Positions 1 to 7,670 of a stretch of 64,000 nucleotides of DNA are shown here, one piece after another. The notes below the pieces were generated by a model. It made no database searches and had not been told where the DNA came from. It saw only the letters and a program-made list of their open reading frames with translations. Position 1 is the first letter of the stretch, and every line of letters begins with the position of its first letter. Origin of the DNA: Xenorhabdus ehlersii. Lineage in GTDB: Bacteria; Pseudomonadota; Gammaproteobacteria; Enterobacterales; Enterobacteriaceae. The stretch is taken from positions 496,001 to 560,000 of the forward strand of contig NZ_RAQI01000002.1 of NCBI RefSeq assembly GCF_003610465.1. Direction: 5' to 3'. The translations under genes were made by a program, and so were the position numbers.

Positions 1-306
1 ACGGGCGATTTAGCAAAAAGCGAGATCACGCTTATCACTAAAAAACACCGCAATATAAAAGCCCGCCGATTTGCTGAGTAGCATAATATGATGTTATCAA
101 AACGATTTATCATCGAAACGATCAAGCCGTCATTGAAAAATTTTATCCATTGCTCACAACACATCATATAACTGGCTTTCACTCAAACTGTTATAGTCAA
201 TATATAAAAAATTGTCACTATTATACCCCATTTCCCTGTGTTCTACTTGTCTGCACCTTCTAACTTCGTTTACCCATATACCCAAAGATTGCAATAAGAG
301 GTCACT
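1..306. other. Upstream region of cioA, no clear gene
   Basis: No complete gene is seen here. The + strand is open from base 1 to a TAG at 79-81, ending in residues KARRFAE, so this may be the last 26 codons of a gene that begins outside the window, but I do not recognise it. The rest is AT-rich and should carry the promoter of the oxidase operon. I could not single out convincing -35/-10 elements. Confidence 0.3.
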
Positions 307-1656
307 ATGTTAGGGTTAACTGCCCTTGAACTCGCAAGGATACAATTCGCCTTTACTGTTTCTTTTCACATTATCTTTCCTGCCATTACCATAGGCTTGG
401 CAAGCTTTCTGGCGGTATTGGAAGGCTTATGGCTTAAAACACGTAATACGGACTACAAAACGTTATATCATTTCTGGTCAAAAATTTTTGCGGTTAATTT
501 CGGTATGGGAGTTGTTTCTGGCTTGGTGATGGCTTATCAGTTCGGCACCAACTGGAGTTTCTTTTCTGATTTTGCCGGTACCATTACAGGCCCGTTGTTG
601 GTATATGAGGTGCTGACCGCATTTTTTCTTGAGGCTGGATTCCTTGGTGTCATGCTGTTTGGCTGGCATCGGGTCGGAGAAAAGCTACATTTTTTCTCAA
701 CTTGTATGGTGGCACTCGGCACAATTATTTCTACATTCTGGATATTGGCCTCTAATAGCTGGATGCAAACACCACAAGGCCATGAAATTATAGATAATCT
801 AGTTGTTCCTGTTGATTGGTTCGCGGTGATTTTCAATCCATCTTTCCCCTATCGCCTGCTGCATATGGGGACCGCGGCATTCCTGGCCTCAGCATTTTTC
901 ATTGCTGCTTCTGCTGCCTGGCATTTGCTGAAAGGCAATGATTCATCCGCCATGCGGAAAATGTTGTCAATGGCGATGTGGATGATCCTGATTATTGCCC
1001 CATTACAAGCCGTGATTGGCGATATGCACGGATTGAATACGTTAAAACATCAACCGGCTAAAATCGCTGCGATGGAAGGTCATTGGGAAAATCATCCTGG
1101 TGAAGCCACCCCACTGATTCTATTTGGCATTCCCAATCAGGAAGCAGAAGAGACACGTTATGCAGTCAAAATCCCCTATCTTGCCAGCCTGATTCTGACA
1201 CACAGTCTGGATAAACAAGTTCCGGCACTGAAAGAATTTGCCCCGGAAGATCGCCCAAATGCTTTTATGGTGTTTTGGTCATTTCGCATCATGGTGGGAT
1301 TGGGGATTTTGATGATTTTTGCCGGCGCCTGGGGACTATGGTTGCGTTATAAAAAACGCCTGTATGAAAACCCGCTCTTCCTCCGCTTTATGCTTTTGAT
1401 GGCACCTTCCGGCCTTATTGCAATTCTGGCAGGCTGGTTCACAACAGAAATTGGCCGCCAACCGTGGGTCGTCTACGGCTTAATGCGCACCAAAGATGCG
1501 GTATCTGCACACGGTGAAATCCACATGAGCATCAGCCTACTTATTTTCTTTGTCGTCTATGCCGCCGTCTTCGGTGTTGGTTACGCCTATATGATGAAAC
1601 TTATCCGTAAAGGTCTTCCACCAGTCCCAAATAAGGAGTCAGTAAATGGGCATTGA
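307..1656 (+). CDS. cioA: Cytochrome bd-type quinol oxidase subunit I, cyanide-insensitive (CioA) type
   Basis: This is the haem-bearing subunit of a bd-type terminal oxidase in the inner membrane, which oxidises quinol and reduces O2 to water. The 449-residue protein is rich in membrane helices. Expected haem ligands are visible: His21 in SFHIIFP, His186 in LLHMGTAAF, and Met329 in FWSFRIM with Arg327 beside it; GRQPW lies near the C-terminus. E. coli CydA is about 522 residues, and the deficit lies before the FRIM motif, where the quinol-binding Q loop sits. That short Q loop is the mark of the CIO/CydAB-S subfamily. AGAGG lies 5 bases before the ATG. The gene overlaps cioB by 11 bases. Family identity is firm; cyanide insensitivity is inferred from the subfamily. 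Confidence 0.9.
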   Translation: MLGLTALELARIQFAFTVSFHIIFPAITIGLASFLAVLEGLWLKTRNTDYKTLYHFWSKIFAVNFGMGVVSGLVMAYQFGTNWSFFSDFAGTITGPLLVYEVLTAFFLEAGFLGVMLFGWHRVGEKLHFFSTCMVALGTIISTFWILASNSWMQTPQGHEIIDNLVVPVDWFAVIFNPSFPYRLLHMGTAAFLASAFFIAASAAWHLLKGNDSSAMRKMLSMAMWMILIIAPLQAVIGDMHGLNTLKHQPAKIAAMEGHWENHPGEATPLILFGIPNQEAEETRYAVKIPYLASLILTHSLDKQVPALKEFAPEDRPNAFMVFWSFRIMVGLGILMIFAGAWGLWLRYKKRLYENPLFLRFMLLMAPSGLIAILAGWFTTEIGRQPWVVYGLMRTKDAVSAHGEIHMSISLLIFFVVYAAVFGVGYAYMMKLIRKGLPPVPNKESVNGH

Positions 1657-2653
1657 TCTTCCTCTCATTTGGTTCCTGATCATCATATTTAGCACCATGA
1701 TGTATATCGTGATGGATGGTTTTGATCTTGGAATCGGCATCTTATATCCAGCGATTAAAGAGCAATCCGATCGTGATCTGATGATGAATTCTGTTGCTCC
1801 TGTCTGGGATGGTAATGAAACTTGGTTAGTGCTGGGAGGCGCTGGGTTATTTGGCGCGTTCCCACTGGCTTATGCGGTAGTTTTAGATGCATTGGCAATC
1901 CCATTGACCATTATGTTATTGGGCCTGATATTTCGTGGTGTTGCTTTTGAATTTCGTTTCAAGGCCACACCAAAGCACCAACACTTCTGGGATAAGGCAT
2001 TTATGGCCGGTTCGATTCTCGCCACCTTTATGCAAGGTATCGTTGTTGGGACAGTTATTGCAGGTTTTCCTGTCGAAAATCGTGTTTATATCGGCAGCCA
2101 TTTTGATTGGCTGGCTCCTTTTCCTCTATTTTGTGGGATTGGACTTGTCATCGCTTATGCCTTATTGGGGTGTGGTTGGCTAGTGATGAAAACAGAAGGC
2201 CACTTGCAACAACAGATGTATCGTGTTCTGCATCCCTTGACATTGCTGATGCTAGCAATTATTGCCATTATCAGTATTTGGACACCACTTGCCCACTCAA
2301 CGATTGCCGAACGCTGGTTCAGCTTACCGAATCTATTTTTCTTCATGCCCGTACCATTATTGGTATTATGGTCAAGCTGGCTGCTATTGAAATCTAACCA
2401 GAACTCAAGCCATTACACCCCGTTTTTGGCAGCACTGTTGTTAATTTTCATGGGCTTTACTGGATTAGGGATCAGCATTTGGCCGAACATTATCCCGCCC
2501 TCTATTAGCTATGAAGAGGCGGCCTCCCCTCCTCAATCATTGGGTTTTATGCTGGTTGGTGCTCTGTTCATTATCCCGATAATTTTGACTTATACCTTTT
2601 GGAGTTATTATGTCTTCCGAGGAAAAATCACCCATGAACAAGGCTACCATTAA
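1646..2653 (+). CDS. cioB: Cytochrome bd-type quinol oxidase subunit II (CioB type)
   Basis: This is the second integral-membrane subunit (335 residues, about eight to nine helices) that pairs with CioA. The N-terminus has the family signature: a first helix, then MDGFDLGIGIL and the APVWDGNETWLVLGGAGLFGAFP stretch, which contains the conserved Trp and acidic residues. The start lies inside the end of cioA (11-base overlap) and follows AAGGAG, so the two subunits are translationally coupled. Its 3' end overlaps the DUF2474-like gene. The length is normal for the family. Confidence 0.9.
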   Translation: MGIDLPLIWFLIIIFSTMMYIVMDGFDLGIGILYPAIKEQSDRDLMMNSVAPVWDGNETWLVLGGAGLFGAFPLAYAVVLDALAIPLTIMLLGLIFRGVAFEFRFKATPKHQHFWDKAFMAGSILATFMQGIVVGTVIAGFPVENRVYIGSHFDWLAPFPLFCGIGLVIAYALLGCGWLVMKTEGHLQQQMYRVLHPLTLLMLAIIAIISIWTPLAHSTIAERWFSLPNLFFFMPVPLLVLWSSWLLLKSNQNSSHYTPFLAALLLIFMGFTGLGISIWPNIIPPSISYEEAASPPQSLGFMLVGALFIIPIILTYTFWSYYVFRGKITHEQGYH

Positions 2654-2792
2654 AACAGCATCACAACGCCCTTCACTCTGGAAGCGCTTGGGTTGGATGG
2701 TGGCAATTTGGTTTTGCAGTGTAATGGCCTTATACGCTGTATCCACGTTATTTCGTACTCTAATGACAATGGCGGGAATGAAGATCAAGTGA
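2610..2792 (+). CDS. DUF2474-like small membrane protein of the CIO oxidase
   Basis: A 60-residue protein with one membrane helix (WKRLGWMVAIWFCSVMALYA, about residues 24-43), ending in a short basic tail. Tiny DUF2474 proteins with LWKRLGW near the start commonly follow cioB and are thought to be CydX-like accessory subunits; a direct role here is inferred from position. There are two possible starts. The ATG at 2610 has GGAG 5 bases upstream, inside cioB. The ATG at 2634 has GAGG 11 bases upstream and gives 52 residues. Both overlap the cioB end, so coupling is expected either way. Confidence 0.75.
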   Translation: MSSEEKSPMNKATIKTASQRPSLWKRLGWMVAIWFCSVMALYAVSTLFRTLMTMAGMKIK

Positions 2793-2828
2793 TAACTAAC
2801 TTTTCTAATTACTGAGACGATATCTTAT

Positions 2829-2862
2829 ATCCCCCAGCCACAAAGTTAACTGGGGGATTTAT
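2829..2862 (+). terminator. Rho-independent terminator of the cio operon
   Basis: The stem ATCCCCCAG (2829-2837) pairs with CTGGGGGAT (2850-2858) around a 12-base loop and is followed by a T-rich run. It lies 37 bases after the last oxidase gene. Confidence 0.8.
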
Positions 2863-2896
2863 TCCTATACTACGTGTCTATGCAATTTAAAATCTA

Positions 2897-3676
2897 TTAT
2901 CTGTAAGCTATCAATGCTTTCTGGCATAATTTAGAACGAATACAATCTTGTTGGGAGAAATGGATCACACTGATAGCTTCGTCATCGGAAAACCGCTCCA
3001 ATGCATCTACCAACCCTGATGTAATTTTTATCGGCAAATCACACTGGCTAACATCACCATTTACAATCACTGTTACATTTTCTCCCAACCGCGTTAAAAA
3101 CATTTTCATTTGATTAACGGTAACATTTTGCGCTTCGTCAAGGATCACAAATGCATTCTCAAATGTTCTTCCTCGCATATAGGCAAAAGGAGCAATTTCT
3201 ACTTTGCCAATTTCAGGACGCAAGCAATATTGCAAAAATGAAGCTCCCATGCGTTTTAATAACACGTCATAAACCGGACGGAAATAAGGTGCAAATTTCT
3301 CCGCCATATCTCCCGGCAGAAAACCAAGATCTTCTTCTGCCTGTAATACCGGACGCGTCACAATAATTTTATCAACCTCTTTATTGATTAAGGCATCGGC
3401 CGCCATCACGGCACTAACGTAGGTTTTTCCGCAACCCGCTTCACCATTAGCAATAATCAATTGCTTGTTATTGATCGCCCGCATATAGCGATACTGTGCT
3501 TCGCTGCGCGGCATAATTTCTGAAATATCCCTGCTTTCACGCGCCATTCCGATAGCTTCCACACCTCCAAGCTGTACCAGTGAAGTGACATTATCGTTAT
3601 CCCGATAACGTGAGTCCCTTTTTAACATTCTTCTAACTTCACGACGAGATTTAATCACTGCTTTCTGTCTACCCAT
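2897..3676 (-). CDS. phoH: PhoH family P-loop ATPase
   Basis: A cytoplasmic PhoH-family ATPase of 259 residues. The class was described as phosphate-starvation inducible in E. coli and is often linked to RNA metabolism, but its exact job is not settled. Walker A is GEAGCGKT and Walker B is VILDEAQN; the conserved ITRPVLQAEEDLGFLPGD-type block and the NGDVSQCDLP segment are also present. I set the start at the internal ATG (complement of 3674-3676) giving MGRQKAVIK, because AAGGTG sits 7 bases upstream and the E. coli protein has this N-terminus; the frame stays open 15 codons further upstream. A leader with its own promoter and terminator hairpin precedes it (3769-3949). Confidence 0.88.
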   Translation of the reverse strand: MGRQKAVIKSRREVRRMLKRDSRYRDNDNVTSLVQLGGVEAIGMARESRDISEIMPRSEAQYRYMRAINNKQLIIANGEAGCGKTYVSAVMAADALINKEVDKIIVTRPVLQAEEDLGFLPGDMAEKFAPYFRPVYDVLLKRMGASFLQYCLRPEIGKVEIAPFAYMRGRTFENAFVILDEAQNVTVNQMKMFLTRLGENVTVIVNGDVSQCDLPIKITSGLVDALERFSDDEAISVIHFSQQDCIRSKLCQKALIAYR

Positions 3677-3771
3677 AGTCGCACACCTTATCGTTAGCCT
3701 CACTTTGCGGTGTCTTAACATCGATGTTATTTATAGATAGGAGCTCCCTTTTAAGCTCATCAAAGGCCCAT

Positions 3772-3828
3772 AAAAAAACCGACGCTAAGATCGTCACTTT
3801 TTATCAGTGACATGATCTTACGCGCCGG
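3772..3828 (-). terminator. Leader terminator or attenuator hairpin upstream of phoH
   Basis: On the minus strand CCGGCGCGTAAGATC..GTCACT pairs with AGTGACGATCTTAGCGTCGG, about 20 base pairs with small bulges, followed by seven T residues (3772-3778). It lies about 95 bases upstream of the phoH start and about 85 bases downstream of the predicted transcription start. Transcription would therefore yield a roughly 140-nt RNA or read through into phoH. Confidence 0.7.
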
Positions 3829-3869
3829 CTCCTAACCGAGAATGCAGTTTTAGCATCTGTCATTAGCAT
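3804..3869 (-). CDS. Possible 21-codon leader peptide upstream of phoH
   Basis: A short ORF preceded by GAGGCGAGGA. AGGA abuts the first ATG but is 6 bases from a second in-frame ATG at 3863, giving 19 residues (MTDAKTAFS...). The second half is basic, SVRSRRVRSCH, with five Arg/Lys-type codons of mixed usage, and ends in tandem TGA TAA inside the loop of the following terminator hairpin. Ribosomes translating it would unfold the 5' arm of that hairpin, the layout of an attenuator. No homologue is known to me; the coding status is inferred from signal and position. Confidence 0.35.
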   Translation of the reverse strand: MLMTDAKTAFSVRSRRVRSCH

Positions 3870-3919
3870 TCCTCGCCTCTTTCCGTTTTCTTTGGTGTAA
3901 TCTAACGGACTATGATGTC

Positions 3920-3949
3920 AGTATAATGACAGTTTTTTATTTATGACAA
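3920..3949 (-). promoter_or_regulatory. Strong sigma70-like promoter upstream of phoH leader
   Basis: Reading the minus strand, TTGTCA (3944-3949) is followed after 18 bases by TATACT (3920-3925), each one base away from consensus. The predicted transcript would start near 3912 and run toward phoH. No gene lies between this promoter and the leader hairpin at 3772-3828. Confidence 0.6.
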
Positions 3950-4008
3950 GCTCAAAGGTTAAATTTTACTGAAACATTGTTTAATTTTTATTAGCAATGC
4001 ATTAACAA

Positions 4009-5049
4009 CTACTTTTTACAATTACCAGCCAAGTGATATCCCGCTTTTTTGGCTTCGGCTTCTGAGCGAAAGTAAATTGCGTTTTTATCTGCCACCGTTT
4101 TATAGCTAGCACAGTGTGCAAAATGATAAATCTGGCTATTTTTATTCCCCTTAATTATCTCATCTTGCGCCGTTTTTGATGTCATCCTTTGGGTTGATAT
4201 CTGGCTATTCCCTGCATACAAATTACTTTGCTTTGGCGCACGGCTCTGTACCTCTCCCCCTTTTTGCGCCATCAATCCTTGCTGCGATATTAAACCTTGA
4301 CCTGAATTTTTATGTCCCAATTCCCACTTTTTGCTGCCAGTCACAAATGGGTTATGGTGCCCCATAATCTTGGCGATTCGGTTATCTCTTTCACGCTCCC
4401 AGGCATCCACTGGATACTGGCGATCCCATGCCATCATCAATTGTTGCTGCTGGCGTGACATAGTCAGATTATAGCGGTCATGTATATAGAAATAGACTCT
4501 GGCAACCATACCTTTTACTCTATCGCGTGGTTCAAACAAATGTGATTTAAAATCCACCTTACTGCTACATGAACCATACATATTAGGTGTGTTTCTGGCG
4601 AGCATTCCGTAACCAAAATTACTGCGATCACCGTTAACTTCACCGATCGATGGAGCCAGGTTATGCATGTCTGATTCGATCATGCGAAATACAGGATCGG
4701 TTTCAACGCAGTTTTTCCGCCCACCATTCCGCCAACATTGACGCTGATGCCCGAATACCCAAGCTGGCACCATATGTTCCCATTCAATACGTGCAGCCCT
4801 TGTTTGCTGTGATCTAACGTGATAACCGCAAGAAGCCAGATCAACACGCCCACCACTTTTGCCAACCCATTGCCAATCACATCCACAATATAGTGTGCCT
4901 ATGCCTGATTTTGTTTGTCCGTTATAAACATTTTTTCTTGATTCAACTTTAGCTTGTTCGAAGCTGGTCGGTGCACTCCATGCATGAAAAGAGAGGGTTA
5001 ATCCAAAAACCAAAAGATAACGTGCCAACTGGCCTATTTTACTATTCAA
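4009..5049 (-). CDS. endA: Endonuclease I (EndA family) with extra C-terminal Cys/His domain
   Basis: A secreted or periplasmic non-specific DNase of 346 residues. A signal peptide ends near HAWSAPTSF (residue 26). The His-Me finger nuclease core is visible: IEWEHMVPAWVFG, then MIESDMHNLAPSIGEVNGDRSN, with paired cysteines, and the C-terminal core motif ERERDNRIAKIMGHHNPFV. E. coli EndA is about 235 residues; this protein carries about 110 more: a Gln/Ser-rich linker and a terminal module with C-X-SY..KN.IYFRSEAEAKKAGYH..NC. That module resembles the Ada-like metal-binding domains attached to some secreted nucleases. The start has only a weak ribosome site. It probably degrades DNA outside the cytoplasm; the role of the extra domain is unknown. 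Confidence 0.85.
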   Translation of the reverse strand: MNSKIGQLARYLLVFGLTLSFHAWSAPTSFEQAKVESRKNVYNGQTKSGIGTLYCGCDWQWVGKSGGRVDLASCGYHVRSQQTRAARIEWEHMVPAWVFGHQRQCWRNGGRKNCVETDPVFRMIESDMHNLAPSIGEVNGDRSNFGYGMLARNTPNMYGSCSSKVDFKSHLFEPRDRVKGMVARVYFYIHDRYNLTMSRQQQQLMMAWDRQYPVDAWERERDNRIAKIMGHHNPFVTGSKKWELGHKNSGQGLISQQGLMAQKGGEVQSRAPKQSNLYAGNSQISTQRMTSKTAQDEIIKGNKNSQIYHFAHCASYKTVADKNAIYFRSEAEAKKAGYHLAGNCKK

Positions 5050-5328
5050 AATAATACCTATTTACTTATTGTGCATAACATCCATCTATTATCCTGCCTG
5101 ATCCCCCTCTAAAATGACAAATATTATTCGTCGATTTCTCTTTAACGATTAGGAAAACGTCAATACATTATTTGATGTAATTGATAATAATATAATTTAA
5201 TCCACCGATTAACATATTTTATTGGCATATTAAGCGGAAAAACATTAATCTTATTAAACTATTGAACTCTGTTTATTTGGGTAATATTAAGACACTCCTA
5301 AAATATTTAATTGAATTTAGTAGGATAA

Positions 5329-5511
5329 ATGGCCATTAGCACTAAAACTGAACAACTTGAGCAAGAATTACTGGAAGTTGTAAAAAAATATTCAGGGAAT
5401 GAAGAGGTGACCGTTATTACCACTAACAGTTCAGAAAACAATTTACAGATTCAGATTATTATCGCCGGTAAGAATCAGTTAGATATTACACTGAATTCGT
5501 TTTCTGATTAA
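5329..5511 (+). CDS. Hypothetical 60-residue protein
   Basis: A small acidic, soluble-looking protein beginning MAISTKTEQLEQELLEVVKKY, which suggests a short amphipathic helix followed by beta-strand-like segments (VTVITTN, LQIQIIIAGK, LDITLNSF). AGGA lies 5 bases before the ATG, and a clean terminator follows 36 bases after the stop, which support a real gene. It stands alone after an AT-rich stretch of about 280 bases. I do not recognise the family and assign no function. Confidence 0.55.
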   Translation: MAISTKTEQLEQELLEVVKKYSGNEEVTVITTNSSENNLQIQIIIAGKNQLDITLNSFSD

Positions 5512-5546
5512 CCGAAATTTTCTCTGTAGTTTTCCATAACCCAAAT

Positions 5547-5576
5547 AAACCGTGCTATGTTCGAGCACGGTTTTTA
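5547..5576. terminator. Bidirectional terminator
   Basis: ACCGTGCT (5549-5556) pairs with AGCACGGT (5564-5571), followed by TTTTTATA on the + strand and A/T-rich sequence on the other side. It can end the 60-residue gene and the facing uspF gene. Confidence 0.75.
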
Positions 5577-5610
5577 TAGATAAAAATCAACTTTATCCGG
5601 ATGCAGTCAG

Positions 5611-6048
5611 TTATCTCACAACTAAAACAGAGATATTAGCATATCCTACAATGCCCGACGCATTTGAACCCAGCAAGTGAGTTGAGATATCTGGCCGACG
5701 AGATCCGACAATAATCAAATCTGCATTAATCTCACGCGCTGTAGACAACACCTTATCCCGTGGAGAGCCGAAGGCAACAGAGAATGATACCCTATCTTTA
5801 GGTAAATCCATTCGTTCTACGACTTTTTTCAGTTCCTCTTCAGAATTCGCTATTGCTTTTTTGGCAAAAGCACTCAATAAATCATAGTGGTAACTATAAT
5901 TCACGGAAAATCGGGAAATATCTGGCACAGAGTGAAAAAGATGAACCTTTGCATTAGATATTTTTGCTAAATATTCAGCATGCTTGATTGCATTATCAGT
6001 TAATATATCTTCCGCAATATCAATTGGAACTAAGATCGTGTTATACAT
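5611..6048 (-). CDS. uspF: Universal stress protein, UspF type (second of a tandem pair)
   Basis: A single-domain 145-residue universal stress protein, cytoplasmic. It begins MYNTILVPIDI and carries the ATP-binding-type ending VGSRRPDISTHLLGSNASGIVGYANISVLVVR, with the G-2X-G-9X-G-S/N pattern broadly kept. AGGGGAG lies 5 bases upstream of the ATG. It is related to, but clearly diverged from, the gene immediately upstream (6141-6569), with about 90 bases between them, so the two probably form one transcription unit after an old duplication. The family supports survival under stress; a specific ligand cannot be told. Confidence 0.85.
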   Translation of the reverse strand: MYNTILVPIDIAEDILTDNAIKHAEYLAKISNAKVHLFHSVPDISRFSVNYSYHYDLLSAFAKKAIANSEEELKKVVERMDLPKDRVSFSVAFGSPRDKVLSTAREINADLIIVGSRRPDISTHLLGSNASGIVGYANISVLVVR

Positions 6049-6140
6049 ACATACTCCCCTGTAATCGGATATAACCGCTAGCTATTGAGCATCAGTTAAA
6101 AGCAGTAAAATCAACAAATTATCATTCTTACCACCAATAA

Positions 6141-6569
6141 TTATCGCACTACTAATACAGATGTTTTTGCATATCTGACAACTCCAGCAGAGTTGGAACC
6201 CAACAAATGCGTCGTGATATTAGGTCGTCTTGAACCGATAACAATCAAATCAGCGCCAATTTCATCTGCTGTAGCAGTAATTTCGTCTCTTGGTGAACCA
6301 AATGCAATCGAATAAGAGAGCTGACGATTTGGTAATTCAATGGAATCAACCAACTTTTTCAAGTCCCGTTCTGCCTTGATAGTCGCCTTGTCCTTAATTT
6401 CCATATAGCCTAATGCATAAGCATTAATAATCGCCGATGAAATGGGTAATACATGTAAAAAATGTAATTTGGCCCCTGTTTCCCTGGCAATTTTAAGAGC
6501 GCAGTCAACAGCCTTGTTGGTTAGATCTTCTTCTGAAATATCTACTGGTACTAAAATAGTTTTGTACAT
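6141..6569 (-). CDS. uspF: Universal stress protein, UspF type (first of a tandem pair)
   Basis: A 142-residue UspA-fold protein starting MYKTILVPVDISEEDL and ending VIGSRRPNITTHLLGSNSAGVVRYAKTSVLVVR, close to E. coli UspF. I chose the ATG at 6569 because AGGAG lies 7 bases upstream; a GTG two codons earlier is in frame but lies too close to the ribosome site. It is the promoter-proximal gene of the pair. Conserved RRPNITTHLLGSN retains the nucleotide-binding loop. Confidence 0.87.
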   Translation of the reverse strand: MYKTILVPVDISEEDLTNKAVDCALKIARETGAKLHFLHVLPISSAIINAYALGYMEIKDKATIKAERDLKKLVDSIELPNRQLSYSIAFGSPRDEITATADEIGADLIVIGSRRPNITTHLLGSNSAGVVRYAKTSVLVVR

Positions 6570-6874
6570 ATGCACGCTCCTACTTATCGAAATACCAAGT
6601 TATCCTGATTTCTTTTAGTATATTGAAATGCGGAAAACTTACTGTGAGTTATCTAACACCTAAAACAAGTTAGCTCCTATTCAGATTCATGGATAGAGAT
6701 TAGCCTGACAAACTCATAATTGTCTATTACATCAAATGATAATTTATTTCACAAACCTTATTGATTAAGATAATAAGCAGAAAATGTTACTACTTCTGCT
6801 CAAAAATCGTCTTATTAATCCAGAACTAATCACTCCACCTTAGAACCGGTGGAGTGAAATTAAATTGAATACTA
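6570..6874. other. Intergenic region with inverted repeat
   Basis: No gene is seen. CACTCCACC (6831-6839) and GGTGGAGTG (6848-6856) form a perfect 9-bp hairpin just downstream of the minus-strand lipoprotein pseudogene, but there is no good T-run, so terminator activity is uncertain. The remainder should contain the uspF promoter; I could not assign it. Confidence 0.4.
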
Positions 6875-7465
6875 TTACAAAATAGTGGCGTTTAAAAAAG
6901 CGATTATCGATAAGCTGTCATGACATATTTTTAATTTTTTTAAGAATGGGTATTTATCGTGAATACTGGCTGTAAGACGAGCAGAATAACGCGGGAGAGA
7001 CAGATTAAGAGCACAATAAGATACAGATGTGATTATTTCATTTTGTGGTTGGGAGTGCTGTATATAAGGGCCGGTATTGAGTCCTGTTTGAACATCTCGG
7101 TACAATGTATTAGGTATATAAGCCCCCCTTTCAACATAATCTTCTTCCCCCTCATCATACACATACTCCTGCACTCCATAAACTTGTTCGAGACTAATAC
7201 CGCCAAGTGCCACATATTCTGCCTGATGCCCAAAAGTATCAATCAGACGCTGATAACATTCATACCATCTATCGCCATTTGACCATACCCCAACCACATA
7301 ACCATACCCACATTCCTTCATGTCGCCGGTTCTGAAAACCAGTGGCTTATGAACAATATTGTCAGGTTTTAAAGAATGTGTTGCCTTTGTTATTTTCGTA
7401 TCGTTTGCGCAAGCCGAACAACCCTAAGCCACCATTATCGGTATGAGTAATATATATTTTTTCAT
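6875..7465 (-). pseudogene. Lipoprotein-like gene interrupted by an in-frame amber codon
   Basis: Read from the ATG at 7465 (GGAG 10 bases upstream) the frame gives MKKYILLIPIMVA, then TAG (complement 7424-7426, codon 14), then GCSACANDTK and an uninterrupted frame to 6875, 197 codons in all. Hydrophobic stretch, stop, then GCS is just where a lipobox should be: a Leu or Trp codon (TTG/TGG) changed to TAG would explain it. Downstream the protein has WSNGDRWYECYQRLIDTFG and a Tyr-rich acidic region, which I do not recognise. Translation could restart at the ATG at 7321, but would lack the export signal. Either a pseudogene, suppressed amber or base error. Confidence 0.6.
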
Positions 7466-7615
7466 AATCTTATTTCTCCACAAAGAAAGATAACAATCTG
7501 CCAGGTAAAGCCTTACCATCTGAACCCAGTATGAAATCATTTCCTTTGTTATTTAAATACTACGCGCAGAAGCGTGAATATTAGGGCAAGATCACAAATT
7601 ACGAATGTTTTTTGA

Positions 7616-7644
7616 TCAAAAAAAGGTGCTGTAATGACAGCACC
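7616..7644 (-). terminator. Rho-independent terminator of adiA-adiC
   Basis: On the minus strand GGTGCTGT-cATT-ACAGCACC forms a perfect 8-bp stem followed by seven T residues (positions 7618-7624). It is 27 bases past the adiC stop codon. Confidence 0.88.
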
Positions 7645-7670
7645 AAAATAGTGACACCGAAAAATCGCAG

